DNA of 64,000 nt, taken from assembly GCA_004294135.1 (NCBI GenBank), contig RDZY01000017.1:1-64000 (forward strand), in the 5' to 3' direction. Positions 1-9,120 of this stretch are shown here, in pieces. This DNA comes from Sphingobacteriia bacterium (GTDB lineage: Bacteria > Bacteroidota > Bacteroidia > Chitinophagales > Chitinophagaceae). The translations under genes were made by a program, and so were the position numbers. Every line of letters starts with the position of its first letter. The stretch's first letter is position 1. The notes beneath the pieces are model-generated. The model was not told the origin of the DNA. It saw nothing but the letters and a program-made list of their open reading frames with translations, and did not search any database.

Positions 1-68
1 TTATAGGGCTGGCCGTTCTTGGGACTTGGTTTAGATTTTTTTTGCTCTTTTACTGTCATTCTGGATAG

Positions 69-260
69 TTTTTTGACAAGCTATATCAGGACGAGTCAGG
101 TGGTCATATGAGCTATGTTTGGAAGCAGTTAAATGCAAGACTATTAAAATGGGTAAAATGGGAGAAAGGCTTAAGCGTAAATGCCTCCATAAAATGGTTG
201 CAACAAAAGTACAAAGCTAATCCTTCATTATTCCCCCATTGGGAAGTGGCATATCCATAA
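69..260 (+). pseudogene. Group II intron reverse transcriptase/maturase, C-terminal remnant
   Basis: The frame ending at the TAA at 258-260 reads ...WKQLNARLLKWVKWEKG... and ends LFPHWEVAYP. This resembles the maturase (X) domain tail of intron-encoded proteins, which often end in a LF-x-HW motif. An in-frame TAG at 66-68 sits right after a Gly, where the family usually has Gly-Trp, so one base change (TGG to TAG) may have killed the frame. The 65 bases upstream do not clearly resemble the family, so the upstream part is either degenerate, frameshifted or cut by the window edge. The intron domain V lies 33 bases downstream, which fits the normal order of ORF then domains V and VI. The identity rests on motif recall, not a search. 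Confidence 0.6.
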
Positions 261-292
261 GTTATTATTAACTTGTGATTTATAAACAAGAA

Positions 293-360
293 GAGCCGTG
301 TGATGGGAGACTATCAAGCACGGTTCCGCGAGAACGTAAGGGTGAAAATCCCTTGCTTGA
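293..360 (+). ncRNA. Group II intron domain V and probable domain VI
   Basis: Bases 293-326 form a 34-nt hairpin of the canonical domain V kind: GAGCCGTG pairs with CACGGTTC, a two-part helix with an internal bulge, closed by a GAGA tetraloop (GNRA type). A second stem (TAAGGG with CCCTTG, about 337-354) fits domain VI. The intron 3' end should lie near 360-370, but the splice junction cannot be fixed from one copy. Domain V is the catalytic heart of the ribozyme and looks intact even though the maturase frame is interrupted. Confidence 0.8.
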
Positions 361-451
361 CTCGATTATATGCGATTTTTGCCGACCGCACAACCAACGA
401 CTGACATAGAAAAATTTAAAAGTTTTATGTTTCACTTTAGGGAAACTTTAT

Positions 452-459
452 TATCTTTG
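452..459 (+). promoter_or_regulatory. Bacteroidota -7 promoter element for the toxin-antitoxin pair
   Basis: TATCTTTG matches the TAnnTTTG consensus. It ends four bases before the GTG start of the toxin gene, so the transcript may be nearly leaderless. No clear TTG sits 19 bases upstream. Confidence 0.5.
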
Positions 460-463
460 CCTC

Positions 464-811
464 GTGGACAAAAATCAGAAACTTAGAAAAATTGTATTTT
501 TCAAAAGCTATTTCCAGGACTTTTTTGACAAGCAATCAAAAAAGGTAAAAGCCAAAATTGTTTGGACTTTTGATTTAGTTGAAGACTTGCATAGAGTTCC
601 TGAAATTTACCTAAAACACCTTGAAAACACTGACGGGCTTTATGAAATTAGAGTTCAACAAGGCAGCGATATTTTCCGTATTTTCTGTTTTTTTGACCAA
701 GGACAATTAGTTGTGTTAGCCAACGGCTTCCAAAAGAAAACTCAAAAGACACCGAAGAATGAAATTGAATTAGCACTTAAAATAAAAGCAGAATATGAAA
801 GCAAAAAATAA
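464..811 (+). CDS. RelE/HigB-type toxin (phage Gp49-like family)
   Basis: A 115-aa basic protein with the layout of the Gp49/HigB branch of the RelE/ParE superfamily: an N-terminal helical pair, then beta strands around LYEIRVQQG and FRIFCFF, and a C-terminal basic helix (FQKKTQKTP). Members are mRNA interferases, usually acting on the ribosome. The start is GTG; no suitable ATG lies near the N-terminus. The gene overlaps the downstream HTH antitoxin by 17 bases, the toxin-first order of HigBA modules. It sits just after a group II intron end and before a structured palindrome, a setting typical of mobile accessory DNA. Activity is inferred from family and context only. Confidence 0.8.
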   Translation: MDKNQKLRKIVFFKSYFQDFFDKQSKKVKAKIVWTFDLVEDLHRVPEIYLKHLENTDGLYEIRVQQGSDIFRIFCFFDQGQLVVLANGFQKKTQKTPKNEIELALKIKAEYESKK

Positions 812-1100
812 CAACTTGACAACTCTTGAAGAGTTTAAAGAAAAAAATTACGGCAGACGTGGGACAAAGGAGCGTGACGAACTTGAAGCAGGTTATGAGA
901 ATTTCAAAATGGGTGCGTTAATTCACGACACACGTTTAGAAATGGGAATGACACAACAACAACTTGCTGAAAAAGTAGGGACGACTAAATCATACATATC
1001 AAAAATTGAAAACAACATCAAAGAGGCTCGTATTTCGACACTTCAAAAAATTGTTGAACTTGGTTTTGGCGGACACTTAGAGTTATCAATTAAACTCTAA
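795..1100 (+). CDS. HigA-type XRE antitoxin
   Basis: A 101-aa protein with an XRE-type helix-turn-helix in its C-terminal half (about residues 45-95: MTQQQLAEKVGTTKSYISKIE). The N-terminal 35-40 residues are polar and likely contact the toxin. It begins inside the last codons of the toxin gene (17-base overlap), which suggests translational coupling. Family members neutralise the toxin and repress their own promoter, so the -7 element near 452 is a plausible target, although no operator palindrome was identified there. Confidence 0.82.
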   Translation: MKAKNNNLTTLEEFKEKNYGRRGTKERDELEAGYENFKMGALIHDTRLEMGMTQQQLAEKVGTTKSYISKIENNIKEARISTLQKIVELGFGGHLELSIKL

Positions 1101-1140
1101 CGGACGACTTGACCGAAGGAAGAATAACCGCATATAATAA

Positions 1141-1183
1141 CTAAGACTTCGTTGGGTGCGCAGCGCCTACAATGAAGTCTAAT
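1141..1183 (+). repeat. Imperfect palindrome, attC-like hairpin
   Basis: AGACTTC (1144-1150) and GAAGTCT (1174-1180) are perfect arms; TTG/CAA and a GCGC-rich tip extend the hairpin. A GTTGAAC heptamer (GTTRRRY form) follows and an AAC precedes. Short integron attC sites look like this, but the outer box does not meet the full consensus. The rest of the 1101-1429 gap shows no gene or recognisable signal. Confidence 0.3.
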
Positions 1184-1429
1184 GTTGAACGGAACCGGTA
1201 AATTATTGGGGTGATTGTTTATTATGGGGTTGTTGTTTTGCAACTTGTTACTTACCAACGAAAGAGTAGGATAGGATTTTGTTTTAATCATTTGTGTCAG
1301 CAGCGGATTAGGTATTTATCTACTCTTTTTTTTAGTAAAGCATATAGGTTCCCCTACCCACTATTTTATACAGCAGCAGCAAGTTGTTTTTTCAGTAAAT
1401 ATTTTTCAGGTGGTCCACAAAAGATACGA

Positions 1430-1978
1430 ATGACAACATACATTTCAATACTAAGAGGTATTAACGTAAGCGGACAAAAACTTATCAAAATGGACGCTTT
1501 ACGAAAGTCGTATGAAAATTTAGGTTTTCATAATATTACCACTTATGTACAAAGCGGAAATGTCATTTTTTCGGGTAACAATGTAAATCCTAATGAACTT
1601 GTACAAATAATAACAAGACAAATTGAAACAGACTTTGGATTTAAAGTTCCAATAATCGTTTTGACTATTAACAACTTGAAAAAAATAATTGACAGCAATC
1701 CATATTTAAAGGATAGTAACAAGGATACTACTTTTTTACACGTTACTTTTCTATCTTCAAAACCACAAAAAATTAACTTCACCGCAGTTGAAGAAAAGAA
1801 ATTAAGTGGAGAAGAAATATTTTTTACTGATGATGCTGTTTACTTGTATTGCCCAAATGGTTACGGAAAAACAAAATTGACCAACGGTTTTTTGGAAACA
1901 AAACTAAAAATTGGTGCGACTACCAGAAATTGGAAAACAACAAACGAACTTTTAAAAATAGCACAAGAAAAAATCTAA
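1430..1978 (+). CDS. DUF1697 family protein
   Basis: A 182-aa protein. The start at the ATG at 1430 was chosen because the DUF1697 N-terminus (YISILRGINVSGQKLIKM...L) begins right there, while the 73 upstream codons of the open frame look like non-coding sequence. Family marks are the N-terminal ILRGINV stretch, the TYVQSGNVIF segment near residues 40-50, and a C-terminal ATTRNWKTTNEL stretch. DUF1697 proteins are small cytosolic proteins, often single-gene accessory cargo, with no settled biochemical role. It stands alone downstream of the toxin-antitoxin pair and a palindrome, consistent with a cassette-like accessory gene. Function unknown. Confidence 0.85.
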   Translation: MTTYISILRGINVSGQKLIKMDALRKSYENLGFHNITTYVQSGNVIFSGNNVNPNELVQIITRQIETDFGFKVPIIVLTINNLKKIIDSNPYLKDSNKDTTFLHVTFLSSKPQKINFTAVEEKKLSGEEIFFTDDAVYLYCPNGYGKTKLTNGFLETKLKIGATTRNWKTTNELLKIAQEKI

Positions 1979-2118
1979 AAAATAAATAAAGAACTGATAG
2001 TAACAACAAGCTGCAAACGAACAACCACAAAAGCATTCACAGACAGCGTGGACAAACGTATTTCAACAAATAAAACAAATGACTGAATAAAAAAGGTTAT
2101 TTTTAAAAGAACCCAAAA

Positions 2119-2334
2119 TTGGCTATTAAGAAAATAGCTACTACAAAGCCCACAATACAATATTTAGTAGTATAGCCTGAAGTAATAGATTATTTAGAAA
2201 ATTTATCTTTTGTTCACAATTCTGAATTAGTTTTAGTAGAATGTTCAGAAGAATTAAATTTTTTAAGAAGGGGGTTAATACAGAAATACCAAATCGTTTT
2301 GGCTACCCCCCAATTTACATCCGCTTGCCCATAG
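2119..2334 (+). pseudogene. Possible decayed ORF of unknown family
   Basis: Reading from a TTG at 2119 gives a protein-like sequence (AIKKIATTKPTIQYLVV, then a TAG at 2173-2175, then PEVIDYLENLSFVHNSELVLVE...). The composition looks coding, with regular acidic and hydrophobic spacing, but there is one internal stop, no convincing start, and the 3' end runs into the stop of the opposite-strand gene. The family is not recognised. The rest of the 1979-2314 gap shows nothing definite. Confidence 0.25.
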
Positions 2335-3124
2335 GAAAAGTATAGCCCAAACTTAAGATCAGTTGGTATGATAGAAATGCTTCTTTTGCCTTTCCCTCAT
2401 ACACTTTTAAACCACTGTAGCGGGCATAATCTAGCTTTTGTGCAAACTCTAAATATATATGCTTATAAAATGTACCCCTTAATGCAGTTTCTGTGCCTAT
2501 ATTCCATCCGCCCAATTGAAATCCATCTTGATTGGCTTTGCCAAAAAACGTATTCTCTACGTGTGGAATAACGGGGCCTATTCCTGCCTTACCCAAAAAA
2601 TCTAATTTAAAATTCTCGCGCTTGCTTTCATACCATTTCCATCTTTTCACAATATTAAAAAGTAAAAAATTGGCGCCATTATTTAAGTAATAATTGAAGC
2701 CATTCGATTGGGCAAATAAAACACTGGTATCTACTGCTCTACCACCCAATATGCCCACCAATCTGGCTGTTTGTCCATCCGTAAGAATATGTTTGGTATG
2801 GTCGAAATTTATTTCAAATGCTAGCCCTTTCTTTTTATTGAAAAAATAGCCAATCCGATAGTTATACTGTGGTATGCTCAAGGGTATATTAAAAATACCT
2901 TGATCCCAACCCACATTATCGTGCGATGTAACATTCTTTAAGGTATAGTTATTGTTTAAAGAAGGTTGATTTACTCGAACATTCGAATTGGTATACCACT
3001 CTTTATTATATCCCCAAGAAAAATAAAATTCACCACGGCGTTCTTTCTTCTCGTTTTTTGATTGCGCATTTACTGCTAAAGGGCATAGTAATAATAATAA
3101 GGCGACTTTCTGTACAAGGCTCAT
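2315..3124 (-). CDS. Secreted outer-membrane beta-barrel-like protein
   Basis: A 269-aa protein starting at the ATG at 3122-3124. The longer ORF in the track runs into metH and its extra 53 residues are not used. Residues 1-22 are a signal peptide (QKVALLLLLCPLAVNAQ). The rest is rich in alternating aromatic and polar strands, with many Tyr/Trp/Asn, and ends in a typical barrel strand (LILSLGYTFPMG). Outer-membrane location is inferred. It lies 17 bases downstream of the second metH gene on the same strand, so it is probably co-transcribed, though no functional link to methionine is evident. No family name can be given with confidence. Confidence 0.75.
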   Translation of the reverse strand: MSLVQKVALLLLLCPLAVNAQSKNEKKERRGEFYFSWGYNKEWYTNSNVRVNQPSLNNNYTLKNVTSHDNVGWDQGIFNIPLSIPQYNYRIGYFFNKKKGLAFEINFDHTKHILTDGQTARLVGILGGRAVDTSVLFAQSNGFNYYLNNGANFLLFNIVKRWKWYESKRENFKLDFLGKAGIGPVIPHVENTFFGKANQDGFQLGGWNIGTETALRGTFYKHIYLEFAQKLDYARYSGLKVYEGKAKEAFLSYQLILSLGYTFPMGKRM

Positions 3125-3141
3125 AGGGCAAATGTCGGCAA

Positions 3142-5856
3142 TTATTCTAAAATAGGACTCAACCAACGTTCTGCAGTGGGCAAATCCATTCCTTTTCTTT
3201 TTGCATAATCTTCTAGCTGATCGCGCTGTATTTTTCCAATACCAAAATACTGGCTCTGTGGATGCGAAAAATACCATCCACAAACCGATGCTGCTGGATA
3301 CATTGCTAGGCTTTCTGTGAGTGATATTCCTGCATTTTGTTCTGCGTTCAACAGTGCAAATAATTTGTATTTCTCCGTATGATCGGGGCAGGCTGGATAA
3401 CCAGGGGCAGGCCTGATACCCATATATTGTTCTTTTATTAATGCTTCGCTGCTGAGGTTTTCATTGCTATCATAACCCCAAAATTCTTTTCTGGTATGTA
3501 AGTGTAACGCTTCTGCAAAAGCTTCGGCAAAACGATCTGCCAATGCTTGCAACATAATTTTATTGTAATCGTCTAATGCTTCTTCAAACTTTTTCAAGTG
3601 TGGCTCAATACCATGAATACTTACAGCGAATGCACCCAAATAATCTTTAGCATCATTGGTTGAATTTGCTGGCTTTATAAAATCAGCCAAAGATAAATTG
3701 GGCTGGCCGGGTGCTTTTTTAATTTGTTGGCGATGAAATGAAATTACGGTTGTTTCATTGGCCACTTTCACATTTATATCATCTCCATCACTTGCTGCTT
3801 CCCAGAAGCCGATTACTCCTTTTGCATTCAACCATTTTTCTGCTATTATTTTATCGAGTAAGGCGTTGGCATCATGGTATAGTTTAGTGGCTTCTTCACC
3901 TACTACAGCGTCGGTGAGAATGGCTGGAAAATTGCCATGCATCTCCCAGGTAATAAAGAAAGGCTTCCAATCAATCAACTGGCGGAGCTCATTTAAGTCG
4001 TACTGATCAAATATTTTTATTCCAGTAAAACTCGGTTGAATGGGTTGGTATTGATCCCAGTCAACTTTCACTTTATTTTGTAAGGCTTCTGCATAAGGCA
4101 GGTATTGCTTCACTACTTTTTTGTTATCGAAATCTGTTTTTAACTTAACGTATTCGGTACTCAACTCAGCTAAAAAAGGAGTTTTCAATTCTTTGTTAAG
4201 CAGAGATCCAGCTACTGTAACACTGCGTGATGCATCAAGAACGTGAACCACGCCGAGTTCGTATTCAGGCGCAATCTTAACGGCAGTATGCATTCTAGAA
4301 GTGGTAGCACCGCCAATTAATAAAGGCTGTTTCATATTGCGGCGCTTCATTTCTTTGGCTATATGAACCATTTCATCTAGTGAAGGCGTAATCAATCCAC
4401 TCAACCCAATAATATCTGCTTTTTCTCTTACTGCCGCTTCTAAAATTTTATCGGCAGGCACCATCACCCCAAGGTCTACAATATCATAACCATTACAACC
4501 CAATACCACACCTACAATATTTTTACCAATATCATGTACATCACCTTTTACGGTGGCTAATAATATTTTAGCAGCACCAGCAGTCTCTTCGTTGGTAGTG
4601 CCAGCGGCAATATGGGCGTTCCTGCGGTCTTCTTTTTCCTGTTCAATATAAGGGGTAAGAATGGCCACACTTTTTTTCATAACGCGTGCACTTTTCACCA
4701 CCTGTGGTAAAAACATTTTTCCTGCTCCAAATAAATCACCTACGATATTCATGCCATCCATTAAAGGACCTTCAATAACATCTAAGGGACGGGGATATTT
4801 TTGTCTCGCTTCTTCCGTGTCTTCATCAATATAATCGGTAATGCCGTTGATTAAAGAATGCGCTAATCTTTTTTCTACAGGCTCGGTTCTCCATACCTCA
4901 TTTTTAATTTCAACTTTACCTTTTGCTTTAACCCTTTCGGCGTGTACAATTAATTTTTCTGTGGCTTCATTGTTGTCGTTGTTTTTATTCAACAGCACAT
5001 CTTCACAGAGTTGGCGCAGAGTGGGTTCAATTTCATCGTACACTACAAGCTGACCGGCATTTACAATACCCATGTCCATACCCGCTTTAATGGCGTGAAA
5101 TAGAAACACAGCGTGAATTGCTTCGCGAACGTGGTCGTTACCACGGAAAGAGAAAGATACATTCGATACACCACCGCTTACTTTAGCTAGGGGCATAAGC
5201 CGCTTAATTTCTTGTGTAGCTTGTATAAAATCTACCGCATAATTATTGTGTTCTTCAATACCAGTAGCTACTGCAAAAATATTGGGATCGAAGATGATGT
5301 CCTGGGGATCGAATCCAACCTGTTCAACCAGTATTTTATAAGCACGGGCACAGATTTCGATTTTTCTTTCTTTGGTATCAGCTTGTCCCACTTCATCAAA
5401 TGCCATTACAATTACTGCTGCACCGTAAGCCCTGCAAATATGCGCTTGTTCAATAAATTTGGCTTCTCCTTCTTTCATGGAGATAGAGTTCACAATACAT
5501 TTGCCTTGCACACATTTTAAGCCTGCTTCAATAATTTCAAATTTAGAGCTGTCGATCATGATGGGGATGCGTGCAATATCGGGCTCACTTTGTACTAAAT
5601 TTAGAAAAGTGGTCATGGCACTTACCCCTTCTAAAAGTGCATCATCCATATTTACATCCAGCACCTGCGCACCGCTTTCTACTTGTTGGCGTGCAACAGA
5701 AAGAGCTTCTTCATACTTATTTTCTTTAATGAGACGGGCAAATTTTTTAGAACCAGTTACATTGGTTCGCTCGCCTACGTTTACAAAATTTGTTTCGGGG
5801 CGTATGATAAGTGGTTCAAGACCAGCTAGGCGTAAATATGGTTTGATGCTGTTCAT
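3142..5856 (-). CDS. metH: Cobalamin-dependent methionine synthase, C-terminal subunit (pterin, B12 and activation domains)
   Basis: A 904-aa protein matching MetH without its homocysteine module. In order: methyltetrahydrofolate-binding TIM barrel (from about residue 20, [14 protein letters not shown]), helical cap (about 330-410), B12-binding Rossmann domain with DVHDIG, whose His441 should be the lower cobalt ligand, and the AdoMet activation domain near the end ([15 protein letters not shown]). It transfers the methyl group of 5-methyl-THF through methylcobalamin to homocysteine. The homocysteine-binding half is the separate upstream gene, three bases away, so the two polypeptides must work as a complex. 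Such splitting occurs in Bacteroidota. Domain edges are estimates. All key motifs are present and no damage is seen. Confidence 0.96.
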   Translation of the reverse strand: MNSIKPYLRLAGLEPLIIRPETNFVNVGERTNVTGSKKFARLIKENKYEEALSVARQQVESGAQVLDVNMDDALLEGVSAMTTFLNLVQSEPDIARIPIMIDSSKFEIIEAGLKCVQGKCIVNSISMKEGEAKFIEQAHICRAYGAAVIVMAFDEVGQADTKERKIEICARAYKILVEQVGFDPQDIIFDPNIFAVATGIEEHNNYAVDFIQATQEIKRLMPLAKVSGGVSNVSFSFRGNDHVREAIHAVFLFHAIKAGMDMGIVNAGQLVVYDEIEPTLRQLCEDVLLNKNNDNNEATEKLIVHAERVKAKGKVEIKNEVWRTEPVEKRLAHSLINGITDYIDEDTEEARQKYPRPLDVIEGPLMDGMNIVGDLFGAGKMFLPQVVKSARVMKKSVAILTPYIEQEKEDRRNAHIAAGTTNEETAGAAKILLATVKGDVHDIGKNIVGVVLGCNGYDIVDLGVMVPADKILEAAVREKADIIGLSGLITPSLDEMVHIAKEMKRRNMKQPLLIGGATTSRMHTAVKIAPEYELGVVHVLDASRSVTVAGSLLNKELKTPFLAELSTEYVKLKTDFDNKKVVKQYLPYAEALQNKVKVDWDQYQPIQPSFTGIKIFDQYDLNELRQLIDWKPFFITWEMHGNFPAILTDAVVGEEATKLYHDANALLDKIIAEKWLNAKGVIGFWEAASDGDDINVKVANETTVISFHRQQIKKAPGQPNLSLADFIKPANSTNDAKDYLGAFAVSIHGIEPHLKKFEEALDDYNKIMLQALADRFAEAFAEALHLHTRKEFWGYDSNENLSSEALIKEQYMGIRPAPGYPACPDHTEKYKLFALLNAEQNAGISLTESLAMYPAASVCGWYFSHPQSQYFGIGKIQRDQLEDYAKRKGMDLPTAERWLSPILE

Positions 5857-5859
5857 TTT

Positions 5860-6873
5860 CTAGATCGTTGTTTCAACTATAGGTAATGGTCTGGGTAAAA
5901 TTTTTCTTACATTATCTGCAATATGTTTAATATGGTCGGGTGTAGTGCCACAGCAGCCGCCCACAATATTTACAAAACCTTGTTGAGCCCACTCTTCAAT
6001 AAAATGTGCGGTTTCATGTGGTTGTTCATCGTATTCGCCCATGGCATTGGGTAAGCCCGCATTGGGATAGGCAGAAGTATAGCAGGAAGCAATTTGAGAT
6101 AATTCTTCAATATGGCTTCTCATATCGGCTGCTCCTAAAGCGCAGTTAAGCCCCACACTTAGGGGATTGGCGTGCATTACAGAGGTGTAAAAAGCTTCCA
6201 GTGTTTGTCCGCTTAAAGTTCTTCCAGAAGCATCGGTGATGGTGCCGCTGATCATCACGGGCAGTTCGGGAATTCCCTTGTCTCTAAAATACTTTTTAAC
6301 GGCATAGATGGCACCTTTTGCATTCAGGGTATCAAAGATGGTTTCAATTAAAATCACATCAACACCGCCATCTACCAATCCGCTTATTTGTTCGTAATAG
6401 GCACTGGCAACTTCATCAAAACTGACTGCTCTAAAACCTGGATTGTTTACATCGGGAGATAGGCTAAGGGTTTTGTTTAATGGGCCAATGGCACCTGCAA
6501 CAAATTTGGGTGAAGTACCAGGGTTTTCTGCTGTATATTCAGCCACTGCATTTTTAGCACAATGGGCAGCAGCAATATTCAGTTCATAGGCCAGCGATTG
6601 CATGTCGTAGTCGGCCATGGCAATTACCGTACTACTAAAAGTATTGGTCTCAATAATATCGGCACCAGCAGCTAGGTATTGCTTGTGAATATTTTTAATA
6701 ATATCGGGTTGGGTAATACAGAGCAGGTCGTTATTGCCTTTTACATCGCAATGCCAGTCTTTAAAACGTTCGCCACGATAGTCTGCTTCCTCTAAGCTAT
6801 GACGCTGAATCATGGTGCCCATGGCGCCATCAATAATTAAAATTCTCTTTGCTAATTCTTCTTTAATCTGCAT
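5860..6873 (-). CDS. metH: Methionine synthase homocysteine-binding subunit (MetH N-terminal module)
   Basis: A 337-aa homocysteine S-methyltransferase barrel equivalent to residues 1-350 of full-length MetH. It opens with the expected [10 protein letters not shown], and the zinc ligands are visible as Cys244 (GLNCALG) and Cys307/Cys308 (GGCCGT). It activates homocysteine thiolate for methyl transfer from the cobalamin subunit encoded immediately downstream. It is the first gene of the operon; the promoter at 7032-7061 leaves a leader of about 150 nt with several strong stems. A stand-alone betaine or S-methylmethionine methyltransferase is the alternative, but the direct junction with the rest of MetH argues against that. 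Confidence 0.95.
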   Translation of the reverse strand: MQIKEELAKRILIIDGAMGTMIQRHSLEEADYRGERFKDWHCDVKGNNDLLCITQPDIIKNIHKQYLAAGADIIETNTFSSTVIAMADYDMQSLAYELNIAAAHCAKNAVAEYTAENPGTSPKFVAGAIGPLNKTLSLSPDVNNPGFRAVSFDEVASAYYEQISGLVDGGVDVILIETIFDTLNAKGAIYAVKKYFRDKGIPELPVMISGTITDASGRTLSGQTLEAFYTSVMHANPLSVGLNCALGAADMRSHIEELSQIASCYTSAYPNAGLPNAMGEYDEQPHETAHFIEEWAQQGFVNIVGGCCGTTPDHIKHIADNVRKILPRPLPIVETTI

Positions 6874-6874
6874 A

Positions 6875-7026
6875 CGTTTGGTTCAAACACCTTTTAAATG
6901 GTAGTTTAATACACCAATAAACGCCAGAATGAGTGGGGAGTTCACTTCAAAACGTTTATTAGTTCGATCAGTTCCGCATTTTACAACGGAAAATTCAGGC
7001 TGAACAATAAACAAATCCACCTGAAT
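6875..7026 (-). promoter_or_regulatory. Structured 5' leader of metH (candidate cis-regulatory RNA)
   Basis: From the predicted transcription start, three consecutive stems are seen on the minus strand: ATTCAGG/CCTGAAT (7020-7026 with 6993-6999), TTCCG/CGGAA (6987-6991 with 6972-6976) and AATAAACG/CGTTTATT (6953-6960 with 6916-6923). The sequence AAACG just before the ATG (6875-6879) could compete for CGTTT of the last stem and expose or hide the start. It matches no riboswitch class that I recognise. See findings. Confidence 0.5.
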
Positions 7027-7031
7027 AAGTG

Positions 7032-7061
7032 CAAAGATAAGTCCATATTGGTTAATAACAA
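7032..7061 (-). promoter_or_regulatory. Bacteroidota sigma promoter for metH
   Basis: On the minus strand TTG (7059-7061) is followed by exactly 19 bases and TATCTTTG (7032-7039), a complete match to the TTG-N19-TAnnTTTG consensus. The predicted transcription start is near 7026, where the first leader stem begins. Confidence 0.8.
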
Positions 7062-7080
7062 AATATGGATTAATTCAAAA

Positions 7081-7812
7081 CTAAAACCGGTATCCAAAAG
7101 CAACACCAATAAAGCTAAAGCTACCTGTATACCGCATGGTTGCTTTTTGTGTTTGGCCTAATACATAATCAGTCATTTCAATGTTATGAAGTGTAACGCT
7201 ATTGGTGCTGACGCTTTGAGAGTAAGAAAAGAAAGCGGTGGTATATACTCTATTATTCCATTCAGTTCGGGAACCAATTGTACCATTGAGTGATAAATAA
7301 ATTGGCTTATTGATTTTATATGACTGTTTATTTTCAAATATAGTATCTCCATTTGTGTTTACGTACAACCCTCCATCATAACCAATTGCATCTGGACTGA
7401 AAGTAAAACTTATGCCTGGTCCTGCATTGCAATACAATGAAAACTTGTTGTTACTCGTTTTAACTATCTCTTTCTGATATAGAAAAGCAAATTGTAAGAA
7501 AGCACTTCCAACAGAAAAACCGTAAATGCCATCGGAAGGGAATCGAGCAGAATTACCAATTTTGAAATGATTAAATTCAAGTATATATTTTGTAGTTTCA
7601 TTTTTATTATACGTCAGTCTTGCGCCAATTGATGGTCTCGAGTTAGGTATTTTACTTATTCTACCCCAAGGATCATTTACTTTGAAAAATGTTTTCACAA
7701 AGCCAATTCTAGGTTCGATGCTGAACTTATGCTTAAATATTTGAAGATCCTGTGATAGTGCATTTTGGCAAAATAGTAGTGTGACTAAGTAGATTGAATT
7801 TATTTTGATCAT
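7081..7812 (-). CDS. Secreted beta-barrel-like protein
   Basis: A 243-aa protein from the ATG at 7810-7812. The track start 14 codons earlier is less likely because the signal peptide (MIKINSIYLVTLLFCQNALSQ) begins at this Met. The mature part has alternating amphipathic strands and ends in a barrel-type C-terminus (SFSFIGVAFGYRF) with terminal Phe, as in outer-membrane beta-barrels. Probably an outer-membrane protein; no family or substrate is recognisable. It lies 57 bases downstream of the lipoprotein gene on the same strand and could be co-transcribed with it. Confidence 0.7.
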   Translation of the reverse strand: MIKINSIYLVTLLFCQNALSQDLQIFKHKFSIEPRIGFVKTFFKVNDPWGRISKIPNSRPSIGARLTYNKNETTKYILEFNHFKIGNSARFPSDGIYGFSVGSAFLQFAFLYQKEIVKTSNNKFSLYCNAGPGISFTFSPDAIGYDGGLYVNTNGDTIFENKQSYKINKPIYLSLNGTIGSRTEWNNRVYTTAFFSYSQSVSTNSVTLHNIEMTDYVLGQTQKATMRYTGSFSFIGVAFGYRF

Positions 7813-7869
7813 AGGATATATTTGAAATAATAGGAGCTGCTTATTAGCAGGCACCTATCTCAAAATCAG

Positions 7870-9021
7870 TTAATTATGTTTGATAAGTCTAAAAAAATTA
7901 TTATTCCTATCTTTTCCACTGAATTCTGATACAAGCTTTTTAAATGAATAATTTTTTGAAAATTTTACCGATGGCTTATTTTTACCACTGCCAACTTTTA
8001 TTCCTATTTGTAATGTGTGCTCATCAAGTATTCTTTCTTTACTTCTAGCTCCTGATTCGCAGATATTATTAACTTTAAATGTGATATCAGTGAAAATGTC
8101 ATTATAATATTTTGTTTTATATACGCCCTCTGCTTTTAAACATAATTGATCTGCTTTTACATTCCACCAAATTCCGAATGTTCTTGTCTGCCTTCTTATT
8201 TTTACACCGATAGATGAATAAAATCCAAGATTTTGTGCCCATGCTGTTGCGGTAAACCTCCTACGGTTATCAATAGATTGATGGCAATCCTGAAGTTGTC
8301 CAAAAATATTAATTCCTAGAATACCATTCTCATTACATGGGATTGGCTTGTTTGACTCTGCGGAATTAAAAAAAAATTCATCTCGATTTAGCAAATATAT
8401 ATCTGGTAAAACCTCTATCAGTTCACTAAAGTCTAAATTATCGTTTGTATTTCTACCATCTAAAGTATTATCAAAACCTTGTGTATCAAATACATCCTCG
8501 AAATAACTCTGACTCTTCAACTCATAAGAAAATACACCTTTTTCTGTTATTCGTATCACATAATCCTGTATCATGACCTCCCTGTGATCATTTAATAAGA
8601 TTTCCATGAACGGATCTTGAATTAAATAGTCATCATAAAATAACTCTTCCGTCACGGGTGTGTAATCATTTTCTGAATTTGATTCTAGGCCTAAATATTT
8701 ATTTTGTAGATCGGATTTAGTTAGTGCTTTATTTAATCTAAGTATAGTTTCTTTATCTTCTAACTTTATTTCACTAAGTCCTTTAAAATTTGGAATCAAT
8801 TTTATTCTTTCTGAAAATTTTTCTACACCCTCTGATTTGAATATTTTAATTGCTTTATCGAAAGCTTCTGAATTCTCAAATGCAATTATACCGTTTTTAA
8901 CTACAAACAAGTCATCACTTGATTGATTACTACTGGCTTTAAAGCTATTTTTTTTAGTACATCCTAATAATAGAACTCCTAAGGATAAAAAAAAGGAAAT
9001 ACTTTTTGAGGCGGTTAACAA
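7870..9021 (-). CDS. Hypothetical lipoprotein
   Basis: A 383-aa protein with a lipoprotein signal (FFLSLGVLLLGC, lipobox LLGC) followed by a polar Ser/Asn linker. The body has a mid-protein acidic region and a C-terminal strand-rich, basic part; no known domain is recognised. The reported start is TTG. An ATG 19 bases upstream (9038-9040) is out of frame, and one base fewer in the TTTG run at about 9019-9022 would join it to this frame and give a longer, typical signal peptide. The start is therefore either an unusual TTG or a one-base sequence error. Likely anchored in the envelope, possibly partnering the barrel protein downstream. Confidence 0.65.
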   Translation of the reverse strand: MLTASKSISFFLSLGVLLLGCTKKNSFKASSNQSSDDLFVVKNGIIAFENSEAFDKAIKIFKSEGVEKFSERIKLIPNFKGLSEIKLEDKETILRLNKALTKSDLQNKYLGLESNSENDYTPVTEELFYDDYLIQDPFMEILLNDHREVMIQDYVIRITEKGVFSYELKSQSYFEDVFDTQGFDNTLDGRNTNDNLDFSELIEVLPDIYLLNRDEFFFNSAESNKPIPCNENGILGINIFGQLQDCHQSIDNRRRFTATAWAQNLGFYSSIGVKIRRQTRTFGIWWNVKADQLCLKAEGVYKTKYYNDIFTDITFKVNNICESGARSKERILDEHTLQIGIKVGSGKNKPSVKFSKNYSFKKLVSEFSGKDRNNNFFRLIKHN

Positions 9022-9120
9022 ATTGTAAATGATTTTTCATATTTTTTACAAAGGAAGTGTTGTTGCGTGTAGTAAGGCTGCACATTTGTAAAAAAAATGT
9101 CAAAGATTTTGAAACCTGAT

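Noticed and set aside
1211-1429. N-terminal extension of the DUF1697 ORF
   Set aside because: Sequence lacks coding character and family similarity starts exactly at the ATG at 1430.
3125-3283. N-terminal extension of the beta-barrel ORF into metH
   Set aside because: The extension overlaps the conserved end of metH, and a good signal peptide starts at the internal Met at 3124.
5459-5863. 134-aa plus-strand ORF opposite metH
   Set aside because: It lies wholly antisense to conserved metH codons, and its sequence has no domain or promoter; a shadow of the real gene.
6875-7026. Cobalamin or S-box SAM-I riboswitch ahead of metH
   Set aside because: The B12 box seen ahead of metE is absent, and the S-box core (conserved AGAGAGGTGGAGGGA-type segment) is not found; the leader is left unclassified.
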